Shown here piece after piece: positions 1 to 11,159 of a stretch of DNA of 64,000 nucleotides. Within the stretch, counting starts at the first letter, position 1, and each line of letters opens with the position of its first letter. Source of the DNA: Puccinia triticina. Taxonomy: Eukaryota > Basidiomycota > Pucciniomycetes > Pucciniales > Pucciniaceae. The position numbers and the translations under genes were made by a program. The DNA lies in NCBI RefSeq assembly GCF_026914185.1, contig NC_070569.1, forward strand, positions 2,480,001 through 2,544,000, in the 5' to 3' direction. The notes under the pieces are model-generated. The model worked only from the letters and a program-made list of their open reading frames with translations. It made no database searches and was not told the origin of the DNA.

Positions 1-190
1 TCCAAGATCTCTGTAAGTACAACTAGAGGAAAGAGAGAGAGGAAAAGGAGAAAGGCTTACCTAGCCAGTAGAGAGAAGGGTCCAAGATCTCTACTGGTCT
101 AGGAGAGAAGAGAGGCAAGACTAAGTACAAGGAGCTTATGTAATCATGTGATAGGCCTTGTGAAACCACACTGAAGGTGGGGGTTTACAG
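1..190 (-). repeat. 3' LTR (partial) of a minus-strand non-autonomous LTR element
   Basis: This segment is nearly identical to 2028-2212. Read on the minus strand it begins TGTAAACCC at 190, directly preceded by a purine-rich tract (AGGAGGGGAGAC, complement of 191-202). That is the expected order polypurine tract then 3' LTR, so the element points leftward and its LTR runs past base 1. A motif of about 30 bp is present twice inside the LTR. Confidence 0.75.
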
Positions 191-2002
191 TCTCCCCTCC
201 TATATAAAAAAGGAAAAAAGAAAAGCGGAGCGGAAGATATAGTGAAAAGGAAAGAATGTGGGTCGTGGAAGTCAAGGAAGTGGAAAAAAAAAACTCGTAG
301 ATGATCTGCTTGTGGGCCATATCCAATGTCTTCAACTTGTTTTCTTACAGATTCCGTATTACATCTTCAATTCCACATTGCATAAGTTACCAACCACCCA
401 ACTTGAAGGATCGTCCGTCCGCAAAGGATTTGTCCAGGGGTCAATACCCAAGGACCGAGAATCGTTTGTCGAATCGTCGGGACATCCATGTCCTCCGCAA
501 AGGATTTGTCCAGGGGTCAATACCCAAGAACCGAGAATCGTTTGTCGAATCAAAGGGACATTCAAGTTGAGGTTTGATGAAAGATGTTGTGTGGAGAAAG
601 CTGATATAAGGAGTGCAAGAGTGCAAGGCTTGAAGAATGGATAGTGGCATCAGATGAGCCATTTAAAAGGGGGTCTGAGGTCATTTGAGGGGTCTCAAGA
701 GTCGTCAAGGAGGGCAAAAAGGCGTCAGGGAGGACAGGGGGTCGTCCCAGTCTTCGGAGGCGGGCCTAAGAAATCTTTGGGTCGTCTGTGTAGCGCGGCG
801 AGCGGGGGCAGCTGCGAGCAAGGGTAGTAGGGGCAAGCGAGGCGCGTAACTAGCTCGGCAGTGACGCCGAGTGAGAAGCTGACAATGTGGCCGAGATCAC
901 GGAGGAGCGGCAAGTGAGGAGGCAGTGGCGTGTGCGTTTGAGCTTGCAGGCAGTCCTGTTGGTTCCCAGGCCGCTCGAAGGCTGGCGGGCGAGCAGAGCG
1001 GGGTTTGCGGGCCGGTGGCGTTCAAGCTGAGGGGCCGGCGACCTGTATGTTGTTGGGTCTTTCGGAGGGCAGAGAGGGTAGGATAGAGAGGGTAGGATGA
1101 TGTCAAGTGGGCAAGTAATCTGGACCGTCCGGTCCGTCGTGTTTGACAAGAGGGAAGCGGGGGTGTGGAGTGGCCGCGCAATCAATCGTTTGTCCGGTCC
1201 TTCGGCGTCAAAAAGGAAAAGGGCGGGCTGGCAACGGCGGCGGCGAAGGCAAGGAAAGTGGGAGTGACCACAAGCCAATGAAGGCTGGGTAGGGAGTTCG
1301 TCAGAAGTTCAAGGCGGCCCTCGGCGGGTCCAGGAAGCCATAGGTGGGTCCTAGAGGTCGTCGGCGAGGCATGAAGTCGTCAGGGAGGAGAGGGAGGCGT
1401 TGAAGAGGGAAGAAAGTCGTCAATCCCAGGCGCTTCCGTCTGAAGCAGTCGAGTAAAAGAATCCAAAAGATCGAGTCAAGTCCGGACGCTTCCGTCTGAA
1501 GCGTTGCGGAGGATGGGTCTTCGATCCCAGAAGCTTCCGTCTGAAGCATCTGGGCGCTTCCGTTTGAAGCGTTCGAGGGGGGAGAACCTTTCTAGCTTGT
1601 TGATCCCAGGCGCTTCCGTCTGAAGCGTTTGAGAGCAAAAAGGAGGGAAGAAAAAAAAAATCACGAGTCGAGTCGATTGCTTCCGTTTGAAGTGTTTGAG
1701 TAAAAAAAAAGGACCAGTCGAGTGAGCCGAAGTGCTCAAGGATAACGAAGTCGAGGAGCCGAATTGCTCAGAGATACGAGGTGGAGGAGCCGAAGTGCTC
1801 AGAGATGATCCATCACGAAAGGACCAGGTGATTTTGAGGAAGGGAGGAAGTCCGTCGAATGGACCCCAGGGTGCGTTGGGAATAGAAAAAAAAAGTGTAA
1901 GGGTCCGGTGGACCCTCACTGGAGACAAGGAGGAAAGGGCGAGTTGGGACGAGGCCGGAGCCTTTGGAGCTTTCTAGTTCCAACGTATACTGGATTTCAG
2001 GG
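191..2002 (-). mobile_element. Coding-free interior of the LTR element (LARD/TRIM-like)
   Basis: About 1.8 kb lies between the two LTR copies and I see no gag, protease, RT or integrase reading in any frame, so the element must borrow enzymes. Two structures stand out. A 76-bp unit is repeated in tandem from 421 to about 570. Six copies of a short hairpin (GCTTC, 5-nt loop, GAAGC) lie at 1432, 1488, 1533, 1556, 1612 and 1679, several preceded by GATCCCAG. The boundary with the 5' LTR near 2003 is approximate because no clear primer-binding site was recognised. Confidence 0.6.
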
Positions 2003-2212
2003 GGCTAGCCAGTAGAGAGAAGGGTCCAAGATCTCTGTAAGTACAACTAGAGGAAAGAGAGAGAGGAAAAGGAGAAAGGCTTACCTAGCCAGTAGAGAGA
2101 AGAGTCCAAGATCTCTACTGGTCTAGGAGAGAAGAGAGGCAAGACTAAGTACAAGGAGCTTATGTAATCATGTGATAGGCCTTGTGAAACCACACTGAAG
2201 GTGGGGGTTTAC
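2003..2212 (-). repeat. 5' LTR of the minus-strand LTR element
   Basis: This is the second copy of the repeat at 1-190. Its outer end at 2212 (TGTAAACCC on the minus strand) abuts copia RT coding sequence in mid-ORF, so the element inserted into the copia pol gene. The expected 5-bp target duplication cannot be tested because the other end is outside the window. Confidence 0.75.
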
Positions 2213-5186
2213 ATGTGCGGTTCTCACAATATTGACACCTGCAATCAAATCCAACTTGTTGCTCCATTTGATTTCCAGCTTTCCTTCCAGCGCTGCTTTG
2301 AGTTTCTGTAGTGTCACAACAGAATCACCTGTCACAATCCCGTCGTCAATGTGAATCCAGATTATTCCTTTTTTTAGCTGCGTCCTGTAAAACATAAAGG
2401 CTAGAGTCATAGTGGCTTGCTGAGTATCCCAAACTTAGCAAGATGCCATTCAGGTGGAGCCACCAGCAACGCGCTGCCTGGCGGGTCCCACATAACGCTT
2501 GCTTTCAACAAAGTCCTTCTCCCATCTTCAAAGCCATACCTTCCGGTGGCCATATCCAAATCTCCTTGTCAATTTCAGAGTTCAGATAGGCCGCTACAAA
2601 ATCAAATGAGTGGACTGGCCACTTGTAGGCTGCTGCAATAGTGAGTACCAAGCGCATAGAGACAAAGGTAGCAGTAGGGGCAAAGGTCTTTTTGAAATAC
2701 ACACCCTCTACCTGCGTAAAGCCTTTAGCCACGTACCGGGCCTTGTAACTGGTCACAGTCCCATCTGCAGCTGTCTTTACCGCAAATACCCAGCAACCGT
2801 CAAGAGGCTTCTTTGTGGTATCCAGGAGGCGGACCTCCCAAACTTGCTTCCTGTCAAGGTTCTGGAGTTCCTCCTTGACAGTGGCCTTCCACTGCTCCCA
2901 GTGATCAGACTTGAGGGCCTGCTTGTAGGTCTTTGGTACCCCTTCTGAGTAGAAACTGCAGTTCTGAATCACATCTTCCACAAGTTGTTCTTCCTTTTCA
3001 AAGGCCAACTTGTGCAAGAAATCCCCTATGCAAACTGAATTAGCCTCGGGGTCAATTTGAATGGAAGACTTCAAAGGCTTCTTTAACTGTTCCAAAGAAA
3101 GCATGAGCTTTCCCAGAAAGTCCTCAAAGTTTGCCCACGCAGACGAGACCAGTGAGTCTGATTTGGGAATCCAAAACATCCATCCCTTGCTGTTCCCCAA
3201 ATGTGCTATAACGTGGGCTTTAAATGCTCGGTCAGCTAGTTTAGTTCTCTTTTCTGGCGGTTGAAGAACGTAAGCTACTCCTCCAAAGATCCTAGCAACA
3301 TCCAATTGTGGCTTCCGCTTGAAGATTGCCTCGAAAGGAGTGATCTCCCCACTTGATTTGTTGGGCAGCCGGTTGAGAATCCACGAGGCCCATTCAAAAG
3401 CAAATCCCCAAAAGCGCTGGAGGAGAGAGCTGTCACCAAGGATGGTGCGACCCATCTCAGACACAGTGTGATTGAAGCGCTCCACCACGCCTTTCTGGTA
3501 GTGATGATAAGGTAGGCTTTGTTCCTCCCGGATTCCCTTACCTGTCAAAAAGGTGGCTAGAGCATTGTTAGCAAACTCGCCGCCATTTTTGCTGCAAAGA
3601 ACCTTGACTCTCAATTCAGTTTGCCTTTCCAATCTATTTATGGTGTCAAGAATATGCTTGTTAGCCTCATTCTTAGCAGCTAAGATCTTTATTTCATTAT
3701 ATCCCGATCCTACATCTTTGATTGAAAGTACATACCGGCCCTTGTGGTATGTTGCAACCGGGAAAGGGCCCATGAGATCCACATTGAGCACTTCCAACGG
3801 ACCAACTGTTCTATTCAAACTCCCCAAAACATTTGTCCTTGTACTCTTGTGTATGGCACATACCAGGCAATGCAGTTGGCCTGGTGGCATCTTCTCCGGT
3901 AAGCCAAAAGCTGCCTTCTGGTTGATGAGTTTCCAAATTACCCACAGACTCGTGTGGAAAAATATCCTGTGCCACATCAAAAGAGTTGCCTTGTTGGCGG
4001 TCAAATCCTCAGGCCGCCAGGTAAAACTGGGAGAAGGCTCCATTGGTGAAACAAACAGATCTCCCGGTGTGCTTTTTGCTGCTAATCCCAACGGGCAAAT
4101 TGTAGACTTAAAATTGGTACAATCAGTTGTATCATTGCTCATATTTGATTTCAAAGCACTGGGAGACGGAGACACAGAAGAAAAATTAGCAGCACATGGG
4201 TTGGGAACAGGAGACGAAGGGAGGTAAGCGGCATGGGAGTTGACAGAAACAGGAATATGGCATGGGGGAAGTCCGGCTGGGGTGGGGGGCAGTGGTTTTG
4301 GTAGACACCATTTATTGGAGTTCGGCCGGAACGGGAAGGAAAATAGAAGCTTCCAGTCCAAGGAGAAGAAGTCAAAAGAATCTTCTACATAGTTGTAGAG
4401 AAAGCGGGAGTTAGCTTTCCGCAGGGCTGCCAGTGATATGAGGGTGGACAAAGCCCGCTCACAGTAGAGGACACCCTTAAGAGTCACAATTTGCCCATCC
4501 CGGGTCGGAAAAGAGAGGTGCCCAGTCCCTGTGATAAAGGAACCATCGCCCTTAGTGGCTACACGGAGGGGAATTGGGCGAGAGAGAGATTTAAATGAGC
4601 TGAGTGCGTACCTCTCTGAAGTCAGGTGGTGTGTTGCGCCAGTGTCAATCACTGGGTCATCACCGTTGCCTACCAACAACTGACTGAACCGTGGCACAAA
4701 ACCCTGTTCCAGGCTTTCATCCACCGCGCCAATCTCCATCATCCTCAAAGTGGGCTCCTGACAAGGATGTTGTCGAGAAACACCATCCAAAATCGGTTGT
4801 TGAAATTTCTCAGTGGGACCAGGGGGTGTTGCTGTTGGTTGTGCAATGTTGGCACGGGACGCCGGGGTTTGTCGTTGACTTTGGGTCATCAGGGGCTTCT
4901 GGCGGTAGTCAGGTTGGTACATGTTGGGTTGCCTCGCTGCTTGTTGGGTGTAGCTTCCAGCCGTCGGTGGGGCATAGTTTGATGCTGGAACCCTGAAGTT
5001 CCTGGGGGTGTGACAATGGGATACCACACTTGTAAATTGCCTGGTTCCATCATCAGGGGAGCAGCGGGCGCCAGTCGGTTGTTCTGACGGGAAGGAAGGG
5101 CGACCGGGGCTTTGAGGGAACTGAGGGGGTTGGGTGAAATCTTGTTGGCGAGGAAGGTCACATTTGCTGAGGAGGTGATCAGGTGA
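2213..5186 (-). pseudogene. Ty1/copia pol remnant (protease, integrase, RT), truncated
   Basis: In order on the minus strand: a retropepsin motif (VIDTGATHHL), the GAG-pre-integrase H/C cluster (WHRIFFHTS...CLVC), an integrase core with first Asp (NVDLMGPF) and final Glu (KGVVERFN), then copia RT (KARYVAKGFTQVEG, AFAPT-like block, YLNSEI) and the IHIDDG catalytic box near 2320. The second integrase Asp is lost: CSKNGGEF replaces the family's SDNGGEF. There is a stop at 2505-2507 and a frameshift in an A-run near 2373. The RT is cut at 2213 by the LTR insertion, so RNase H lies outside the window or is deleted. The long 840-codon open stretch suggests moderate age. It cannot encode a working integrase. 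Confidence 0.9.
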
Positions 5187-6171
5187 TCAACAGTTCCAGC
5201 ATTGAAGGCCAGTTGTTGCTAAACTTTTGACCATTTCTGGCACTTCAGGCCACACTTCTGGATCAAAGAATTCCATTGCCGGACTGACGGACTGGTTGAA
5301 ATCTGGTCTACCTTGTTGTTGGGTCAAAACCAAGAATGACGTGGAGGACGGCGCCAACAGATCCAGCTGGTGCTTTGCTATGTCAATGTGCTTCAGAATT
5401 TGATCTGCGCACGTCGCCAGTTTAGCCTTTGTCCTGCTGGAACTCGCAAAATCTTGCTCAATCCTCCAATCCACTTCTTGTCGAAGATTTGATCCGGCTT
5501 CCAGGGAGGATTGAAGGGCTAGGCCACCTATGCATTTTTGGTCAAGATCCAAACCATGGGAGTGGAAGTTGTCCAGAAGTTCAAGGATTTGAGCAATGGT
5601 TTTGGAGCTGCTCAAGTAGTCTGACATCTTGATGTTCTTCAGTTTCTCCCACACAACCATCTGCTTGGCTCTGCTCACGGTGTGAAAACAGTTACAAAGG
5701 TGAGTGTACATGTCAAAGCAGGTGTTCTGGCGGAGCATACTGCTGTCCACTGTAGCCAGAAGGAGGGACCGGCCAATCTGCTCCTGAACACCATCCAAGC
5801 ACGTTTTCAAGAACCTTGTTTCATTGCCAAACACTTCCCGAGCTCGTTTGCCCATCATTAGGTCCCACTGAACAAAGTTGGACCCACTAGGCTGAAATTT
5901 TGTTGGTGTCAGACATCCTGGATGTTGCGTGTGCCAAAATTTGTCCTGGCAATCAACCATGATATAGAGACTGGATTGCCGCTTCTTCAAGCCATCTGTT
6001 GACCTCATTGGCGGTGTACATTGGGAAATTGCCATCGTCTTCATTGGCTGGCAGTGCTCGATTCAAGGGCGGAACATTCTGATTTTCACGGGAAGTTGGC
6101 CGGCTGTGAGAGCTAAGGCGGCGATTTTGCATAGCAGCCTGCGCTGTGAGCCTGTGTCTCTTATGTGACAA
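5187..6171 (-). pseudogene. Ty1/copia gag remnant
   Basis: Gag precedes and is in the same frame as pol. Its zinc knuckle spans the recorded end: CWNC, then an in-frame TGA at 5187-5189, then SPDHLLSKC. With the stop counted as one residue this is an exact CX2CX4HX4C, so gag and pol were one continuous ORF broken by a single nonsense change. The TGA fits CGA to TGA inside TCG, the same context as other mutations in this window. The N-terminus (MSHKRHRL..., from 6171) is in another frame and overlaps at about 5990, so one frameshift is also present. Confidence 0.8.
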
Positions 6172-6731
6172 CAGGGCACAAGAAAAAGAGGGGGGAATAG
6201 TTTGGATTTCTTGGGATAAAGAAATGCAAACTGAGAAAGAGGAAGAGAAAGAGAGAGAAAGAGAAGATGAGGCCTAGACTTTAAGTCTTTATTAATTGAT
6301 CTGGGCTATTCTCAACCTGGAAAAGTTGGATGCCAGCTGTGCCAGGCCAAAAAGAGTGCAACAGCCTCCACTCACAACAAGGAAACTTTGGTGGGATTCA
6401 GAAGTAAGGTTACTACTCTGCTCTGGTTTTATAGGTCTTAACCAGAGATAACCTTTTGATCTTTTATGATTGAAAGAGTTGAATAAATTAAGAAAACAAT
6501 CAAGAGAAACAGAGTTTCACTCTGGATAAGCAAGGTTCAGTGAAAGAGTTTACTTACTGTCAATATCCGAGGCGCCTGTGACGGTAGGTGTACTGGGATC
6601 GTGGTAATCTCTTTGGTGGTGATCCTGGGTTATCTGGGCCCGGGGTGTGGTTCTGGTGTGCTGAAGTCTGTAGATCCTCCTCAGGCAAGGGGGATCCTGA
6701 CTTCGAAAATTTTCACAGTTTGCTTATGTAA
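6172..6731. other. Copia leader or LTR remnant, no gene seen
   Basis: This stretch should contain the leader and 5' LTR of the minus-strand copia element. It holds a purine-rich run (about 6228-6270) and no convincing ORF. I could not delimit a TG...CA LTR or a primer-binding site. Confidence 0.35.
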
Positions 6732-6740
6732 TTACATATG

Positions 6741-8359
6741 GGGTCTTGGAAAAACGACTCCCGTATTTTGGGAAAACAACTCCCATACGTTGGCGCAACT
6801 ATTTTTCGACCAGCGCTTGACGTCAACCTAGACCCTCTTTTTGAGTACGGGCTTTTTGGGAGTCGTTGACCCAAAACAATTTTTTTTTGGGAGTCGTTGT
6901 GCTAATTTTTTGTATTATTTTTTATTATTTTTAATATGTATAACTTTTTTGTTCCACATACTAGAGACATAAAAATTTGAGAGCACAGAGATTTATGCAT
7001 AAATTGTACCCCCTGAATTTCTTAGCAATACTGTGTCATCAGAACATGAGATATAAAGGGTGCGCGTAGGGCTTATTAGGAAAATGACTGCCAACCACAT
7101 AACTTGTTTGTTACACACCCAAACAGTCCAAAAATTTCAGTACTCTTTTCATGATACATATATTTTGTGCTATCAAATTATTAGCAATAGTGTGCCATTG
7201 TAGAATGACATATAAGGGGTGCGCGTAGGGCTTAGTAGGAAAATGACCACCAACCATATACCTTTTTTGTTACACACCCAAACAGTCCAAAAATTTCAGG
7301 AATCTTTCCATGATACATGTCTTTTGTGATATCAAATTATTAGCAATATTGTGCCATTGTAGAATGACGTATAAGGGGTGCGCGGAGGGCTTACTAGGAA
7401 AATGACTGCCAACCATATAACTTTTTTGTTACACACCCAAACAGTCCAAGAATTTCAGGAAATCTTTCATTTGGCATATAATTTGTGATATGAGATTCTT
7501 AGCAACTTGATGTGATAAAAATAGGAGATATGGGGTGTGCGCAGCGGGCTTTATCCGCGCACACCTTATATATCCTATTTTGATCACACCCCATGGCTAA
7601 GAATTTCATAGCAAGCCTAATATGATACATTGAAAGTTTCCAGAAATTTTTAGACTGTTTGGGTATGTAACAAACAAGATATCAGGTTGGAGGTCATTTT
7701 CCCACTAAGCCCTCCGCGCACGCCTTATACGTCATTCTACAATGGCACACTATTGCTAATAATTTAATAGCACAAAATATATGCATCATGGAAAGTTTCC
7801 TGAAATTTTTGGACTGTTTGGGTGTGTAACAAAAAAGGTATATGGTTGGTGGTCATTTTCCTACTAAGCCCTACGCGCACCCCTTATATGTCATTCAAAA
7901 ATGGCACACTATTGCTAATAATTTGATAGCACAAAATATATGTATCATGGAAAGATTCCTGAAATTTTTTGGACTGTTTGGGTGTGTAACAAACAAGTTA
8001 TGTGGTTGGCGGTCATTTTCCTACTAAGCCCTACGCGCACCCTTTATATCTCATGTTCTGATGACACACTATTGCTAAGAAATTCAGGGGGTACAATTTA
8101 TGCATAAATATCTGTGCTCTCAAATTTTTATGTCTCTAGTACGTGGAACAAAAAAGTTATACATATTAAAAATAATAAAAAATAATACAAAAAATTAGCA
8201 CAACGACTCCCAAAAAAAAATTGTTTTGGGTCAACAACTCCCAAAAAGCCTGTACCCAAAAAAAGGGTCTAGGTCGACGTCGAGCGCTGGTCGAAAAATA
8301 GTCGCGCCGACGTATGGGAGTCGTTTTCCCAAAATACGGGAGTTGTTTTTCCAAGACCC
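6741..8359. mobile_element. Giant foldback element, MULE-like 9-bp TSD
   Basis: An almost perfect palindrome of 1,619 bp centred near 7550. It starts GGGTCTTGG and ends CCAAGACCC, and is flanked on both sides by the same 9 bp, TTACATATG (6732-6740 and 8360-8368). A 9-bp target duplication is typical of Mutator-like elements. Each arm consists largely of three direct repeats with a 159-bp period (phase marks at 7058, 7217, 7376 on the left; 7706, 7865, 8025 on the right in inverted form). There is no coding capacity. It can fold into a hairpin with arms of about 800 bp. Confidence 0.9.
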
Positions 8360-8368
8360 TTACATATG

Positions 8369-8761
8369 TACATGTGGTTTGGTGCGCCTGGTAGCGCTGA
8401 CACCTCACAACTGCGCATGCGCGCCACAACTCAAGAACTCAGGGAAGGAGTATAGTCACAAAGAATTGGTAAGTTGTAACTAGGGTTAAAATTGCATGAG
8501 GAAACAGAATATGAAGTCAAAACAATGATATCTCTTAAGATGAAAAATATATGAAGTAATTTCATGTGTAATAAGTAGAAAAGAGGCAGACTCTAGGTCA
8601 GCTGTGTTGACTCTAAGGCTGACATGCGCATTAGAGGAAAAGGCAGTCGGCTGGGGGCCCCACGGGTTGGTGACAGGATTGGGGGAATGGGTGTTGCAGA
8701 TTGGGGAGGACATAGTGACGGAAAGGGTGAATATTGGGGAAGGGGAAAAGAACGGATAGGG
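8369..8761. other. Spacer between transposons, nothing recognised
   Basis: About 390 bp of mixed composition between the foldback and the CACTA-like element. No ORF, RNA or repeat was supported. Confidence 0.5.
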
Positions 8762-9871
8762 CACCAGGGGATATTTTGACGCACTCTCCAGAGAGTGCCA
8801 TACTGCACCCTTTTTCCGTAACTGTGCTGAATGCCTTTGATGAAATTAGTGTAAGAATTAATGAAAAATTCTGGAACTAATCCACAAATGATCTGAAACT
8901 GATCCTGGATTCATTCATAAACCATCCAGAAGTCATTCAGAAGTCAACTGGAACACAACTGGAATGTGGTTGAAACCACTACAATGCAGTGGCCACAATC
9001 AAAGCATAATTCAATTTGAAGTGTTTGGTAATTAAGATGAATTATTGGGTTTCAATTCATATTATTTATATGCGCATGAAGGTGGTAATTGTTTTCACTT
9101 TTCTAATTTAACTGTCATTGGCGCGTGTGTAAGTTTGTTGTAAATTGCAGGTTGGGCCTCCCGCAGATCAACAACATGTACATCCCTGTTAGAATGATGT
9201 GAAAGGCCCATCTGAATTGGCATATTTCCCTAAAGAAGGCCGGTATCATCTAGAATTGAGCCAAAAAAGGATGAAAGTAGGGTGAAAATATGAGTCAAGT
9301 CAAGCTTGGAGGTGTGTGGTCCCAGATTTCAGATAGACATCCTGGCTTCTTGAAATATATGAGCTTGTGAGTTGTTTTTGTGTTTGTTTGTTTTCCAATG
9401 TCTCCATGCACATGCATGTGAGTTTTTTTCCACTTTGCCAATGTCACCTTCGTGTACGCGCGTAAATTAGAGTGACAGATCACTGGAGGTGCCTTTCACA
9501 GCTCCATTACAAGTAAAAACTGGTCAGAAAGCCATGAAAGCCCCCACAGGTCCCATTTACGTTGTTTGGAATCCCTTTGACATAGAGAACTTGATCAACA
9601 GAAATTCACCATAAATGAGTAATAATTGGGCATTGATTAACTATGATTTCATGAAAGATTGTAATTAATTTATACTTAGAAAATTAAATGGTTCTATACA
9701 ACATTGCACAAGGTCCTGTGATAATTCCTCATCACTTCTGACACACTTCCCACTGACTTCTGAAGAATTTGTGATCATTTCCTAATCCACATCTGACTCA
9801 CATCAGACCCAGAACAACATAAAATTAGACTCTGGCACTCTCTGTAGAGTGCATCAAAGTCTTCCCTGGTG
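8762..9871. mobile_element. CACTA-like non-autonomous element (CACCAGG family), copy 1
   Basis: 1,110 bp with inverted ends CACCAGGG...CCCTGGTG. The subterminal inverted sequence includes a small palindrome (GCACTCTCC-AGAGAGTGC) at both ends. It is flanked by GGG on both sides (8759-8761, 9872-9874), a 3-bp duplication as in the CACTA/CMC group. The interior is AT-rich without ORFs. Its left half is nearly identical to 63363-64000, and 24438-25535 is a diverged relative. Confidence 0.8.
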
Positions 9872-9874
9872 GGG

Positions 9875-11084
9875 AGAAAGGAAGAAAAGGAAAAAAAAAT
9901 GGAAAGTGGTATTGAGTGTAGAATGTCAGGAAGAAGAAGGGTGAAGACGCAGATTGAAAGGAGTTTGCTGGGTAAGAGAAGGTTTGGATAAGATATTTGG
10001 GTAGCTTAATGTAGATTGGAGTAGGTGGAGGAGGAAAGACTATGGAGATGTGCCAAGTCAGAGGTCGGTCGAAACACTGCAGATACGCTCCCCACTATTT
10101 TTTCACCTGTTCCTAAGTCAGCCCCTTTGGTACCGGGGTATAAGGTTCAAGTTAGCTAGGCTCTGGCTGACTCGGGGCGGGTTACTTTCTAGGTTGGATC
10201 GCTATCCACAGAGTTGTAAGGATGTCAATGAGAGAGAAGAGAACCGTTAGCCAAAAGAAAAATAAGGGAAACAGAGTAGAACAGAAATAGGTATCCTTGG
10301 ATGAAGATACAACCCTATTCTGGGCGGAGATTATAAGAGAAACACCCTACGCTGGGTGACGAGATGAGATGGAGAAGTAGAGCCCTACGCTGGGCAGTTC
10401 AAAGAAAGGAAGAAAAAAGAAAAACTCGACTGATGAACTTGCTTCACACAAATAATTGGAGATGAGGGCTCATGACCTGTGGTGGTTTTCAATAGGAATG
10501 CGTATGTATTCCGCAAACTACCATGCCGGGGACTCATACTCCGGTGTCTATTGAACTGCGGATGGTAACCCAGTAGCTTGGTTACAACAAATACCAATAT
10601 ATCACTTTTGACCAATATGAAGTGATATAATGGTATTATGGTGCTGAAGATGGCTGGATAAGTTGATTCTGGGTTCACATTTGAAGAGACCAGCACTGTA
10701 GGTTGCCTACAAAAAAAATTTGGAGGCTTTATGTTGAATTTTGTATTTTTTATTGAATTAACCGGTGATTATATCACCTATATTTATATCAGTGCCAAAC
10801 AGGGCCTTATGTTTTACAATGACATGACACTGCAAAACATAGGAAGCAAATTGCTTCAGTGCTTGCCCACAGGTACAATTTTATAAGGTAATCTTTGCAT
10901 GGCATTTTTAACATGTGGAAAGATGCATATAAAATTTAGGGTGTTCAAAGTTGACTTGCATAAAATCGTAAAAGTCTGAGGTGAAAAAAATATTGTGTTT
11001 TCACAAATGCTTGGACGGATCTGCACTTTTCTGGAAATTTTGATTCCATCAAATTATCATACAAGCAGTTTTGTCTCACAGCGT
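9875..11084. other. Degenerate repeat sequence, no gene
   Basis: No credible CDS. A motif like CCCTACGCTGGG recurs at about 10313, 10347 and 10383. A strong hairpin (17 of 18 paired, 12-nt loop) lies at 10590-10637. The context suggests an old LTR or leader relic, but the element could not be assigned. Confidence 0.35.
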
Positions 11085-11159
11085 AAAAAGAAGGGTCAGC
11101 CTAAATGCACTCCAAAAAAATCCCAAAAGCACTCCAAAAGTGAGTGTATGGAGTGTGCA

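Noticed and set aside
2417..4996. Plus-strand ORFs across the copia element
   Set aside because: Antisense of the copia pol coding sequence.
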